A stretch of 64,000 nt of DNA, taken from contig NC_134572.1 in NCBI RefSeq assembly GCF_050947875.1, positions 153,347,105-153,411,104 of the forward strand, in the 5' to 3' direction. Positions within the stretch are counted from its first letter, which is position 1, and each line of letters begins with the position of its first letter. The notes beneath the pieces are model-generated. The model made no database searches and had not been told where the DNA came from. It worked only from the letters and a program-made list of their open reading frames with translations. Below are positions 1-10,045 of this stretch, piece by piece. Made by a program: the position numbers and the translations under genes. This DNA is from Dermacentor variabilis. Taxonomy: Eukaryota > Arthropoda > Arachnida > Ixodida > Ixodidae.

Positions 1-409
1 AGGTCCGGGTAGTTCATGATTGTTATACTTATGCACAATATGCTCATGCCAGTCGGGAATGAGGTACGTAAATTATCTACTTCTTTTTATTTCCGTTTCT
101 CAGCTGTAGATTTTCCTCTGATACTTGGCATCTCACCATTAGCGCATCGCCTCTAGTGGTACATTTCCCCTTTTGTGGTACCAGCCTTTTGCTTACGTGT
201 TGCATAGCTCTCAATGTAGAACGGGTTTCATGAAAGCTTCGGCTCGTTGAAAAGCTGGAATTGAGGAACAACTGTTTAGAAAACGCACGTTGACCAAGTT
301 TTGTTGTTATACAGTCCTGTAACGAAGCCAGTTCCCTGGTTTCATATCCCAAAACAATGCCCTAGGAAAATTTAGGCAAGCCAGAAGCTTTTTGATCAGC
401 AGTACTCAC
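1..409. other. Left edge, SDR intron sequence
   Basis: On the minus strand this follows the GTGAGT donor of the NVSS exon, so it should be intron. I looked for an exon with YxxxK followed by a Pro-Gly segment and saw none. The open frame at 77-352 (minus) shows no recognisable domain and no splice context. Confidence 0.4.
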
Positions 410-450
410 CACAATTAACGCTGCACAGCTGGATACGTTGACAATGGTGC
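410..450 (-). CDS. SDR gene, NVSS exon (partial gene)
   Basis: This 41-nt exon encodes TIVNVSSCAALIV after completing a Gly codon with two bases. It is bounded by a good acceptor (ttcctatgttacag at 464-451) and donor GTGAGT (409-404). NVSS is the conserved segment of classical SDR oxidoreductases that carries the catalytic Ser, normally about 13 residues before the Tyr of YxxxK. It accepts phase 1, exactly what the exon at 16563-16701 leaves, so the two join in frame as ...QTKG-TIVNVSS. It ends in phase 0. The Tyr/Lys exon is not visible in bases 1-409 and should lie beyond the left edge. The intron to the previous exon is 16.1 kb and full of retroelements. The substrate cannot be inferred. 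Confidence 0.85.
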
Positions 451-1084
451 CTGTAACATAGGAATTGTTAAGAAACTGTTTAGTACATGGGAAACATGTA
501 ATACCTATGAAATCGTGTGAAACACGTAATCTTTTGTGACATGTCTACAATATGGACTGGTGATGAGAATAAGAAGAAGAAGAATCAAAAACAAAAGGAC
601 AGGGTTGGAACGAGAATTTAGCATGTTGGTAATACGTTGGGCCACCAGGTCTGCCTGGCTTGACAAGCAAAAATACTTCGCCCTCGCGTTTATCGAATCT
701 TGACGAGGGCCCACTGAAAACAGAGAGGGTTGTGCGCTACGTATTCTGAAACGCAATTTGATCGAGCATGGTGAGGTAGAAGTACAATCTCTTCAACACA
801 AACCTGGTGAGAAGAAGCATGTCAATGAATGAAGTTATTCCCAAGAGGTCACTGGTGGAGGAGGAGGAACACAAGGAGGTGACGTAGGCGCGCCGAGATT
901 ACGAATCGAGGACCGAAATTGGGAGACTGGTTTAGGGGGCTTCGATATGACAAGGTAGAACTACAGATTGTGAGGTGGAAAGAGGAGGCAGAAGAATTTT
1001 GGTTTGTGCTATATCCTTAGCTAATTTTGCAGTGTCTGACTAGACGTTCCTTTTTATCTTCAGTCACACTCTCCTCAAGGATGG
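451..1084. other. Intron sequence, nothing recognised
   Basis: Part of the 16.1-kb SDR intron. It has a few purine-rich runs (860-1000) but no motif, repeat partner or splice-bounded coding segment that I can name. Confidence 0.35.
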
Positions 1085-1250
1085 AAATTGCAGGCCCGAA
1101 AATTGGGATGACATATTGCCTTTTATAACACGCGCCAGAACACTAGAAAGCATGAAACTTCATACTGCAGCCCCTTCTAACTTCTTTATGTCAGACGACC
1201 CCGCAAATTTCCGGACACCATTCTGACTTTTACTCCTTATGAGGAGTCTT
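1085..1250 (+). pseudogene. Old gypsy integrase fragment, left of nested insertion
   Basis: Translated with frame changes, this stretch reads ENWDDILPFIT followed by a GRP-like segment and then DTILTFTPYEE. That is the end of the Ty3/gypsy integrase core, just after the third catalytic residue. There are several frameshifts and an early stop, so it is a relic. The matching C-terminal part of an integrase with the same orientation occurs at 5770-6015, on the far side of the LTR element at 1373-5551. The simplest reading is one old integrase split by that insertion. Confidence 0.6.
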
Positions 1251-1372
1251 TTGTTAAATATTTATTTCCAGTACTCTTAAACCCAATGATAGGGGTTGTG
1301 GCAGACTGGTACGAAAAACATAAGACATACGTCAGAAATATATAATTCCGACTTGTCATGCAAGCTAAGTAT

Positions 1373-1536
1373 TGCCACGGCCTCGACACAGCTGACAGCC
1401 ACTCGGTGCGATTCGGTGTCACATGCTAGGCATGTTGGGTGGCTCCCAGAAGAAGAGAACGACGAAGGTGCCAGGACAGCAATATAAAAGAGATCGATAG
1501 CGTCGACCGAAGTCTCTTGTGGCTTTGTCTGTGACA
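1373..1536 (+). repeat. 5' LTR
   Basis: It starts TGCCACGGCCTCGACACAG and ends GTGACA, giving TG...CA ends. A TATA box (TATAAAAG) sits near 1483. The same sequence, about 93% identical, recurs at 5387-5551. The internal sequence begins TACTGGTGGAGGTGCTGG, a probable primer-binding region, although I cannot name the tRNA. Confidence 0.92.
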
Positions 1537-1564
1537 TACTGGTGGAGGTGCTGGGTACGCGTTT

Positions 1565-2218
1565 ATGTACTCTGACCCCCAGGAACTGGAAGCGGACAAC
1601 CTACGCAAAAGCCGACGGCTTCAAAGACTGCCTCCGGAATACGGCCCGCAAGATCTGCCGATGCTGTCCGCCACAACCGCAAGCCAGACACAGGAGACAT
1701 ACGGTACGGAACAGCCTCCTGCGTCGCTGGTTCTCCACACCCCACGCTGGCCGCGGCCGTTCCATGGTGAGCCTTTTGAGGACGTGGAAGACTGGCTGGA
1801 CGACTTCGATCGTGTGGCAGACGTCAATTATTGGGACGAGCAGAAAAAGTTAAGGAGCGTGTACTTCGCCCTAGAGGACTCTGCCCGAACATGGTTCGCT
1901 AACCACGAGCCATCCATCACCACCTGGCAAGAATTTCAAGGGCAGATACGCGATACGTACAGCAGCTCCGCAAGAAAAGAGCCAGCAGAGCAAGCCCTTC
2001 AGAATAGGGTTCAAAGGCCGAACGAAAGCCTAGCCATGTTTGTAGAGGACATGTCGCGGCTTTTCCAGCGTGCTGACCCTGGTATGAGACAAGCGAAGAA
2101 AGTACGCCTGCTGATGCGTGCAGTGAAAGAGCAGCTGTTTGCTGGACTGATGCGAAGGCCTCCAGCTGCAGTAGCTGAGTTCGTAAGTGAGGCGACAACA
2201 ATAGAGCGAGCCCTTTAG
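1565..2218 (+). pseudogene. gag: Gypsy gag, N-terminal and capsid part
   Basis: A 217-codon open frame. The segment RPFHGEPFEDVEDWLDDFDR, then WDEQKKLRSVYFALEDSART and TWQEFQGQIRDTY, is the retrotransposon gag/capsid fold. It ends at TAG (2216-2218), but the same frame continues through further stops (TGA 2345, TAG 2681) to about 2960, so gag is interrupted rather than short. The product would be the structural protein of a cytoplasmic virus-like particle. The start at 1565 is the first in-frame ATG after the LTR. Confidence 0.85.
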
Positions 2219-2347
2219 CAACGCTCCTCGGTCTACGATCGCCAAATCAGCCTGGGATCAACATCTCTCTGGTTGCCCTGTGACACCGATGCGCTTCGAG
2301 AGCTTGTACGTAGTGTCGGGCATGAGGAGCTCGATCGACTACAGTGA

Positions 2348-2683
2348 ATGAGATTTCAACCGACCGTAAAATCCATCATAGTTATGTTCCGCGAAGAAGT
2401 CTGCCAGGCGCAACAGGTGTTCGTGCAAACCAGACCTGAAGCCACCCCCGTACTGAATTATGCGCAAGCAGTGAGGCTACCTGCGCAACCCGGGAACCAT
2501 CGTAACCCGCCTTCCTCTGAAGAACCGCTGTGCCACCTCCAGGGCCAAGCTTCACGTACAAATATGTACGGGTCCACGAGCCCCCGAATTAATACGCGAA
2601 AGCCAGACGTGTGGCGTACACCTCACGATCAGCCACTCTGCTTCTACTGTGGCGAAGCGGGCCACTTGTACCGTGCCTGCTAG
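2348..2683 (+). pseudogene. gag: Gypsy gag C-terminal part with zinc knuckle
   Basis: In the same frame as the gag segment at 1565-2218, separated by two stop codons. It ends with CFYCGEAGHLYRAC, a CX2CX4HX4C nucleic-acid-binding knuckle. After the TAG at 2681 the frame runs on through an Arg/Ser/Pro-rich tail (SPSPRRRQSRSPPPRRS) to about 2960. The stops mark decay. Confidence 0.8.
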
Positions 2684-2967
2684 TACCGAAGAATAGGACT
2701 CCAGGGCTGTCACCCTGGCGCTCATCACCCACGCGAGGGAGAGCGCCCGCGAGAAATCCAGCAATATCTGGCCAGTCAACTTTCGTCGCCGTACGCGCAG
2801 TTCCCACCGGTTGAACAGTCCCTGTCAGCGACCCGATCTCCGTCTCCACGGAGGCGCCAGTCACGATCACCACCTCCTCGACGATCGGCGTCACCTAGCC
2901 GCTACACTACGTTCTCCGCTTCCGTGGGCAACCGGCCGACGAGCCCAAGTCGGGGAAACTAAGAACA

Positions 2968-3945
2968 GTGGCCTCCGGGGGTGGGGCCGCTGTCCAACGG
3001 ACTTTGAGAGATCCTCCGCTGCGACACCCCGACGACGGCGTCGACGACGACGGTGGCGATAACGACGACGACAACGACGACTGCGTACCTTCGACACCTT
3101 CCTTCGAAAACCATGAACCTATTTCAGCCGACATACTCGTTTCTGTAGATAACCACCCGGTAACCGCTCTTGTCGATACTGGTTCCGATTATTCTGTCAT
3201 GAGCGGACAGCGGGTTACTGCACTTCGCAAGGTGACGACACCGTGGCCAGGACCTAAGCTCCGTACAGCCAGCGTCGGCAAATGCACTGCGAGGGTACAA
3301 ATTTGTGAGGTCACACTTGTCGGTTCATTTATTATACTGGCAGAGTGCTCTAGGCAGGTCACACTCGGCATGGACTTTCTTCGGGAGTACGGCGCAATCA
3401 TAAACCTTCGCAAGTTGCTTCTCACTTTTTCCAGCGAACACGCAACTCATTCAAACGACTCCCACCCACAGTCCACGGTGTTACGCGTTTCGGGTGACTG
3501 TGCTACTTTACCGCCCTGGAGTACTGCGTTGATTACTGTAGAAACTGACGATGATCCTCCCCATCTCGGAATCGCTGAAGGCAATCTATCAGTCTTGTTG
3601 ACTCGACAGGTTTGCGTAGCCCGCGTACAGTGGCAAGATGGAGCCGAACGCGTCATTGCGTACGCAAGCCGCACTTTGTCTCCAGCTGAAAGTAACTATT
3701 CCACTACGGAGAAAGAATGCTTGGCCGTTGTGTGCGCAATTGCTAAGTTCCGACCATATTTGTACGGCCGATCGTTTCGAGTTGTGACAGATCACCATTC
3801 ATTGTGCTGGTTCGCCAATCTGAAAGATCCATCTGGCCATCTTGCATGCTGGAGTCTTCGCTTGCAAGAATACGATATGACGATAGTGTTCAAGTCCGGG
3901 CGTAAACACACCGACGCCGACTGCCTGCCACGTGCTCCACTTTAA
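2968..3945 (+). pseudogene. pol: Gypsy pol: protease joined to RNase H, RT missing
   Basis: A 325-codon open frame. The first 40 or so codons are Asp-rich (GAC repeats). The aspartic protease follows with [15 protein letters not shown] (DTG intact, codons 3175-3183) and [11 protein letters not shown]. After the linker [10 protein letters not shown] the sequence jumps directly to RNase [21 protein letters not shown], then [18 protein letters not shown] and DADCLPRAP. The RT fingers, the YxDD palm and the thumb, about 1.5 kb in relatives, are absent. The deletion, near 3620, kept the frame open. It is in a different frame from gag, as usual for gypsy pol. Confidence 0.9.
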
Positions 3946-4085
3946 CCGTCACCATGCGAGTTTGATGAAGAGGGCGCATTTCTGTCCATTATCTCAGTTC
4001 GCACATCGCCAAGCAACAGCGCGTTGATTCAGAACTCCGGCCTCTCATCGACTACCATGAGAACCGTCTACCAGAGCCGCCTCGT

Positions 4086-4640
4086 ATGTTCATCCGCAAG
4101 TTATCCTCGCTTTTTCTCCGCAATGGCGTTCTCTACCAATTGCGTTTTCACTCGGCCGCAACCGCCTGCCTCCTTGTAGTGCCTTCTTCACTACGCGACG
4201 ACATCCTGCGGGCCTCTCACGACGAGCCATCTTCGGGTCACTTGGGATTCGCATGGGCATTTTCACGCATACGCCAAAAGTACTTCTGGCCTAGCCTTCG
4301 CCGTGACGTAAAGCAATACGTGAAGACATGCCGCGACTGCCAGAGACGCAAGACACCACCCGTGCGTCCCGCTGGATTTCTCCATCCCGTGGATCCTCCG
4401 CGGATCCCTTTTCAGCAGGTTGGCATAGATTTGCTTGGACCATTCCCCACGTCGAGGGCTGGTGACCGTTGGATTGCTGTTGCCACAGACTACCTTACAC
4501 CTTACATTGAAACCCGAACTCTCCCACGAGGCACTGCTAATGATATTGCGACCTTCTTTGTACACGGTATCGTACTCCGCCACGGTGCTCCAAGAGCGGT
4601 TATAACCGACCGGGCACAGCATTTACAGCGCAGCTCATAG
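4086..4640 (+). pseudogene. pol: Gypsy integrase, zinc-binding and first catalytic part
   Basis: It contains the HHCC zinc-binding region (HDEPSSGHLG ... CRDCQRRKTPP), the first catalytic Asp in GIDLLGPFP and the second in VITDR. The sequence after TDR degenerates and ends at TAG (4638). The core continues in another frame at 4649. In family members this domain joins element cDNA to host DNA. It is separated from the protease/RNase H frame by about 140 bp containing a stop. Confidence 0.87.
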
Positions 4641-4648
4641 AAGATATC

Positions 4649-5272
4649 ATGCTTCTCAGTGGTACCGTTCACCGCACAGCCACTGCTTACCATCCCCAGA
4701 GGAATGGACTCACAGAAAGGCTAAACGAAACGATCGCTGATATGATTTCCATGTATGTTGACGTCGACCACAAAAACTGGGATGACGTTCTCCCATATGT
4801 TACGTTTGCATATATTACTGGCGTTCAAGAAACTACCGGCTTCACCTCTTTTCGCTTGGTGCACGGCCGGGAAGCTGTCACAACGTTGGACGCAATGCTA
4901 TTACCCACTTACTGTTCTAATGTTGTCAATGATGCTGCCGAATTCGCTCGATGCGCGGAAGAGGCACGCCAGATCCCACGAATGCGTATCCGCTACCAAC
5001 AACACAAGGACGCCGACCGATATGATCTTCATCACCGCGACGTCACTTATCAACCAGGTGACAAAGTATGGGTGTGGACACCGATCTGCCAGCGTGGTTG
5101 GTTGGAGAAACTTTTGCGCCGCTACTTTGGACCTTATAGGATCGTTCCACGACTCGGCGACGTAACATACGAAGTGATTCTTGAAGGAGAAGGCACCGCT
5201 CGCCATCCCCCACGCCCACGCCTGTCCGATGTCGTTCACGTCTCTAGGTTGAAGTTATACCACTCCCGCTGA
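4649..5272 (+). pseudogene. pol: Gypsy integrase, catalytic Glu and C-terminal GPY domain
   Basis: It begins with TVHRTATAYHPQRNGLTERLNET, carrying the catalytic Glu of the DDE triad, then WDDVLPYVTFAY. The C-terminal module DKVWVWTPICQRGWLEKLL and RRYFGPYRIV (GPY/F motif) ends with VVHVSRLKLYHSR. A frameshift near 4640 separates it from the upstream half. The stop at 5270 is probably the natural pol end, about 110 bp before the polypurine tract. Confidence 0.87.
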
Positions 5273-5372
5273 ACGCAAAGTACCACACCTTTCTCACCAT
5301 CTACGTCTCTCTTAACAGTATCCCCGTGGCAATCTTCAGGGCCGCAATGTTCCGAATCGAGACGATGCTTCT

Positions 5373-5383
5373 AGGGAGGGGGA
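5373..5383 (+). promoter_or_regulatory. Polypurine tract
   Basis: AGGGAGGGGGA lies four bases before the 3' LTR (TAA then TG). This is the expected plus-strand primer for reverse transcription in LTR retroelements. Confidence 0.85.
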
Positions 5384-5386
5384 TAA

Positions 5387-5548
5387 TGCCACGGCCTAGA
5401 CACAGCTGACAGCCATTCAGTGCGATTCGGTGCCACATGCTAGGCATGTTGGGTGGCTCCAAGAAGAAGAGAACGGCGAAGGTGCCAGGACAGCGATATA
5501 TAAAGAGATCTATAGCGTCGACCGAAGTCTCTTCTGGCTTTGTCTCTG

Positions 5549-5551
<3 letters not shown>
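5387..5551 (+). repeat. 3' LTR
   Basis: It begins TGCCACGGCCTAGACACAG and ends CTCTGACA. The TATA-like box is GATATATAAAG. It matches the LTR at 1373-1536 with about 11 substitutions and a small indel. It abuts an (AT)n tract directly. Confidence 0.92.

Positions 5552-5641
<90 letters not shown>
5551..5641. repeat. (AT)n microsatellite
   Basis: About 90 bp of near-perfect AT dinucleotides starting at the last base of the 3' LTR, with one TTT interruption near 5631. Open frames reading IYIYIY on both strands are artefacts of it. Confidence 0.97.
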
Positions 5642-5769
5642 TAGGAAGACACCGATCTCGGCCAAAAAAAGAAGACAATCGGCCAGAGACTGCCAGGCTG
5701 TGGAAGCACGACAGCTCATCTCCGTACGTTGGCATCCCAGGACCGCTGCAAGCTGAAATATAAGCTATA

Positions 5770-6015
5770 ATTCATGGTACACCTGCTGTACGAACAAGGG
5801 GACATAGTATGGCTTTGAACACCACTTTGTAAGCGGTGCCTGTGCCAGAAATTTCTGGCTCGTTACACCAAAGCTTTCGCCATTACCGATCGCCTAAGTG
5901 ATGGAACCTATTCGGTTTCTCCTCTCGTGTCTAACGGCTACCGCTCTAAGAGGACGCAGCTTGTTCACTTCGCCCGCCTGAAGCACTGTCAGCCCCTTGA
6001 CTCTGTGCGCAATTA
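5770..6015 (+). pseudogene. Old gypsy integrase C-terminus, right of nested insertion
   Basis: It reads YEQGDIVWL, an in-frame TGA, then TPLCKRCLCQKFLARYTKAF, ITDRLSDGTYSVSPL and TQLVHFARLKHCQPLDSV ending in TAA. This is the gypsy integrase C-terminal GPY-type module, with the GPY motif changed to TKA. It has its own polypurine tract and LTR start downstream. It is a different subfamily from the element at 1373-5551 and is probably the right half of the integrase begun at 1085-1250. Confidence 0.75.
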
Positions 6016-6056
6016 AAGCTTACTCACCCAACGGGCTTCGTTTGTGAAGGGAGGAG

Positions 6057-6189
6057 TGTTACGCTAAAGCGACAGGAAGGACGGCTGAAGATGACGAACG
6101 GCGCTTGTGCTTAGAGCGGCTCGGTGTCGGCGCGGCAATCCTCCCCTATTCATCGAATAATTTTCAAATATAGGCCCCTCGAGGTAACA
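6057..6189 (+). repeat. Short 3' LTR of the older gypsy copy
   Basis: It follows a purine tract GAAGGGAGGAG and runs from TGTTAC to GTAACA, perfect inverted ends with TG...CA. At 133 bp it is short, so internal loss is possible. The partner 5' LTR is not in the window. Confidence 0.6.
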
Positions 6190-6197
6190 ATACGCTC

Positions 6198-6600
6198 TTA
6201 AGAATGAATGTGGGCATTATACAGCTCGATGTTTCTGACAAAGACGATGGTGGAATCCAAGTAGACGAGACACGTGTGCCACTTTAGGCCTGCCAGGACT
6301 TTGTCCGTCCCATGGTGGAATGTTGCAGGGGCCGAGTAAAGGCCAGTTTTCATTACCTTAAATTCGAAGAGGCTGTCCGGCGTATCAAAACATCCTTTTC
6401 TCTGTAACTCTCGTGAACTTCGATTTGCCAGTAGCCCATCTTGAGAGGTCGCCCATCGACGAAACATATTTTGCGTTGCAAAGTCGGTCCAGTGCGCCAT
6501 CTATCAGAGGGAGGGGGGTAAACGCCCTTGTTCGTGCCCATCCTTCTTTATTACTAAGACCACAGGCGACGCCCAGTAGTTTTCAAGGGCTACATAGTTA
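6198..6600 (-). pseudogene. pol: Gypsy RT fragment (palm)
   Basis: It contains MGYWQIEVHE, FEFKVMKTGLYSAPATFHHG and LAGLKWHTCLVYLDS, recognisable as RT motifs 3 to 5 of gypsy elements in two frames. The catalytic YLDD has become YLDS, and MPFGLCNAPATF has changed. Upstream (6555-6600) the fingers motif SPVVLVIKKDG is still readable. The enzyme is dead. Confidence 0.85.
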
Positions 6601-6605
6601 ACTCG

Positions 6606-6840
6606 CACCCGCCGTGGTTGCTGAGTGGCTATGATGTTGGGCTGCTGACCACGAGGTCGCGGGATGGAATCCTGGCCACGGTGGCCGCATTTCGATGGGG
6701 GCGAAATGCGAAAACACACGTGTACTTAGATTTAGGTGCACGTTAAAGAGCCCCAGGCCGTCAAAATTTCCAGAGTCCCCCATTGCGGCATGCCTCATAA
6801 CCAGAAAGTGGTTTTGGCACGTAAAACCTCATAACTGAAA
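6606..6840 (+). repeat. Ruka-like tRNA-derived SINE
   Basis: It starts CCGCCGTGGTTGCTGAGTGG, with an A box and then the B box GGGATGGAATCC, followed by the characteristic CATTTCGATGGGGGCGAAAT and GTGCACGTTAAAGAGCCCC, and ends TGGTTTTGGCACGTAAAACC. I recognise it from memory as the tick Ruka SINE family. It lies opposite in strand to the gypsy element it interrupts, between RT and the pre-RT linker. RNA polymerase III would transcribe an intact copy. Confidence 0.88.
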
Positions 6841-6899
6841 AGAAAATTAAGATGGTTTATTTGCGCAGCAATTCATAAACGTGTTTTTATTTCTCGTTC

Positions 6900-7397
6900 T
6901 CATGAGGAAACATGGTACGGGCTCTGCCGGGGTGGTCGAGAGCAATCTTCAATTATTATGCCATGCTTTGCGAATGGTGTTTCTGCAATATTTGATGACA
7001 CCCAAAAGCAGTCTTTGTACCAGGGTAGAATACTTGGAAGGTTTTCTTGTTGATTCAGAGGACAATTTGAAGTATGTCTAAATATGGCTCGAGAAACAGG
7101 GTCGTGCAGTAGATTCGACGCAATCGAAGTGGGCCAACGAATTACTGGGTTCCACAATTTGTTATTGTGGAAGATGGTACCCTTGTTTATGTGTTTGAGC
7201 TCCTTCCTGAAGTTTGGCAGCATCACTATCACTTTTCCTCCGTGAAGGTCTCCAGCGGTATCCGTTGGCCTTCGTATAGCGTTATCCGAGCTCCAGGTAG
7301 ACGACTGCGCCGTCTTGGTTGAAAAAGCCCATACTGAGAAGTACGTCTCGTGAGCAATGTTGAAGAATAAACAATGTTGCACGGTAGCTCTGGTCAT
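6900..7397 (-). pseudogene. pol: Gypsy pol linker between protease and RT
   Basis: The end of this frame reads LPSILPWYKDCFWVSSNIAE, then TPFAKHGIIIEDCSRPPRQS and PYHVS. This is the conserved segment before RT in gypsy pol (..HxIxT..PxRQxPYRVS). The rest of the frame is degenerate linker. Confidence 0.7.
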
Positions 7398-7500
7398 GAA
7401 CGGAAATTCTTGCAGTGCAGATTCCGGTCCGTGTTTTTACGGATCCTTCAGGGGTGCGGATATGAGGACCGTCACATGCAGTCTTAACTTTTTTCAACTG
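7285..7500 (-). pseudogene. pol: Gypsy protease C-terminal fragment
   Basis: It reads GICTARISVHDQSYRATLFI, then LQHCSRDVLLSMGFFNQDGAVV. This is the second half of the retropepsin-like domain (ILGMDFL..hGAxID in relatives). The DTG active-site half is not in the same frame. Confidence 0.7.
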
Positions 7501-8050
7501 GCTGGTGAAGAGTTAACTCACCACAGCTTAGTCGGCTCTTGTATTCACTAAAGCAGCTATAGCATGGCCATCGAAAATCACGTCGGGGTTGGTGGTTCTT
7601 CGTCTTTCCTTGCACTTAAGGTGCTACGTCGGGTCTCAGTTGCGTGGCGCTGTCGTAGTGATGTCATGTCGGGTCGTCATGTCTTCTTTGGGCAGCGTTC
7701 TTTTTCATCGTTCTTCGTTTGGGTGACGACGCGTCGTTGCCACGTCGTCTAGGCCTTTTTGGCATCTTGAGCCTGACGGAAGATCTTGGGCATTTTGACG
7801 AACAGCAAGCGCACCTCCACAGGTTGCTGCGTTCAGTTTTCCAGAGAAGGGCTAATGGACCAGCCATAGGTTGGCGCATTGTGACCTACGTGCTGCGGTG
7901 ACGGGTAGCAGCCTTGTAATGGCGAACTAAAAGGTCGTCGAGGTCTCCACTGAATGGCGGCGACGTAGCCGGCGATCTGATGAGGTCGTTCACCAAGCTG
8001 TCGACGCAGTGCGTTGATGCGAACCATCGTAGTCTCGTTTCACGGAATGG

Positions 8051-8320
8051 GCACCGGCGGTAGACGTGACCAGTTTATCCGCAGATGTAGCAGAGAGGAC
8101 GGTGGTGGGGGCACCTGAAATGTCCGTCTTCCTTGAGGCATAGCACGGAATCACAGCTCACAAGCTGGCGTGCTTGCGGCGGCGGTGGCTGGCGACGGAA
8201 TCGTTGCCTTATTAGCCCCTGGCGCGGACGGTAACTTGATGGCGGGTGACGGCGGCATAGGATATCGCCGTCAGCTGAAGGTGCGGTGATGGTGAGACAT
8301 CTAGTATTTCTAGCGACCAC
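8051..8320 (-). pseudogene. gag: Gypsy gag C-terminal part with broken zinc knuckle
   Basis: The frame 8320-8075 ends RPLCYICG; reading on past an in-frame TAA (8076-8078) gives TGHVYRRCPF, so the CX2CX4HX4C knuckle is present but interrupted by a stop. A basic, Pro-rich region precedes it, as in the gag at 2348-2683. Confidence 0.65.
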
Positions 8321-9080
8321 TAAAGCTCTTCCTTGACGATCTCAGCCATCGAGGGTACCTGGGGCTACGGTATTGGGCACATCTTATGCAGGTCTTCCCA
8401 AACGACCGCTCTGATTGTCTCGCGCTAGTGACCGGTGCCTTTCTTGGCTGGTCAGACAAGGTCCTGCCGGACTGAGGCCGGCACCGTAATTCCTCATGGC
8501 AATCACCTATACTTTATTAAATAAAGTAAGATTACCACAGAGCACAGAGGCACTTCTGAACAAGTAAAAGACTGACCCCTGTGATTAAGGGAAAGGGACC
8601 CTTCCCGGACAACCCACTGAGGTTGGCTGGATGGTTCTGCACATGTGGAACGAGTGGAAAAGTCTGCCCGATCCAAAGTAATTGTCTTTGCCTGCATCCA
8701 CTTCGTGCGCTGGTGCAGCCTGAAGGTGCGTAGTCCTTGAAGATATCGTACGCTTAGTAACTCGAAGTCGTTCCTTCCTACCCTCAGGTCAACAACGGTA
8801 TCGACTGATTGCATCGCCCACACTCCGCTGTAGGAGAGGGGGACCACAGACACTATTGCTCTTTAGTAGGAATCGAGTTGCTGCAAGAGGTCGGGGAGGA
8901 GATATGTTCTCCATTTGACGTCATAGGCATGATAGAGGTCAACCTGATTGCCAAGCACCTGCGGATCAACAATGAAAGCCTTGCCGTCCCTTTTGACTAC
9001 CAGGTCGTGAATGTGAGTGCCAAGGGAAGTAGCGAATCAGGGCCCTTGCAGCGCCGTACAGCCTGTATCTTGGAGCTGCT

Positions 9081-9530
9081 TCACGATGTACAGCAACAGG
9101 CAGTCATACCGCTGAATTCACGGATGGCGAGTCCGGTGGCAAACCTGGAGCGCATGGCCAGGAGAGTCATCCGCGTTATATGCCGCATGACATCGCACAC
9201 AGACGTGTCGGGGATTCTTTTCGACCTTGTAAGGTTGTTGAATGCCGCATTGTGGGACTTGACAAGGTTGGGCGCTTGAGCTTCGTAGTAGTTTGCTGCC
9301 AGCGCACCGCAGCTGTATTGCCCGGTGCACATTTCAAGCGTCTTCTCAATCCTTGTGGCCTTTGAAAGAAATTCAGAGTTAGTCCTAGGTGGGTGGCGTA
9401 TGAGCCGGCGAATAGCTGCTCTTTCATACCCCTCACCAGGAAACGAACTTTGTTGTCTGCAAACATGTACGGGTGGGCTTGGCGGAATAGGCGAGTCATC
9501 TCCTCCATGAACATCACGATGTTATCGTTC
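9081..9530 (-). pseudogene. gag: Gypsy gag capsid fragment
   Basis: It contains EEMTRLFRQAHPYMFADNKV and RFLVRGMKEQLFAG, closely parallel to EDMSRLFQRADPGMRQAKKV in the gag at 1565-2218. The frame then shifts into the 9332-9081 frame. This is the retrotransposon gag domain, C-terminal half. Confidence 0.8.
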
Positions 9531-10045
9531 TGTATTTGTACTCCAATATCCTAAAGAAATTCGGCCCTTTCCTTCTGTACTACACTCGCGAAGGTTTTCG
9601 TGAAGTTCTTGCGAAATCTGCGCACGTCGCTTGGGTGGTCTATCTGTACTCGGACTAGGTCTGAGCGGCGTCATCCAAACAAATGTGAACCTGGCCAAAC
9701 TTGTCCTTGCAGCTTCAGTTGTTGATGATCCCGGTACTGTCGTATATCTTCAGCCACATTGCAGGGTACCCAAACGATGATCCACGGAAAGACGGTAGCT
9801 CCCTGGCTCTCGAAGTACAATTGGATGCTGATCATGGTCCGTCATTGGAGCTCTCAGCTTGGTCTTGAGCTTCCTGGTCTTTACGGGTAGAAGTCAGAAC
9901 TCCGTAGGCAGGTTTTGTAGCCTGAGGCTAGGTCATTGATCTGGGCCTATGGTGCTGTTTTCTTCGGCGTTCGGTCTTGGCCCCCGCAAGGCCGTTACGG
10001 CTTTGCGGGGGCGTCCAAAACCTGAATCGAAAACAACTCCTCCAG

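Larger units (their letters stand above)
1373..5551 (+). mobile_element. Ty3/gypsy LTR retrotransposon, RT-deleted
   Basis: A 4.2-kb element with 164/165-bp LTRs beginning TGCCACGG and ending GACA. It holds gag (1565-2960, broken by stops), protease fused in frame to RNase H (about 3100-3945), integrase in two frames (4086-4640, 4649-5272), and a polypurine tract AGGGAGGGGGA just before the 3' LTR. Reverse transcriptase is missing, so the copy is non-autonomous. By eye the LTRs differ at about 11 substitutions plus an indel, roughly 7%, so the insertion is not recent. No perfect target-site duplication is visible; the right flank is an (AT)n tract. It is not mobile by itself but could in principle be mobilised by relatives. 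Confidence 0.93.

Noticed and set aside
5437..5763. Open frames with long IYIYIY runs (also 43834-44155)
   Set aside because: They are translations of (AT)n microsatellites.
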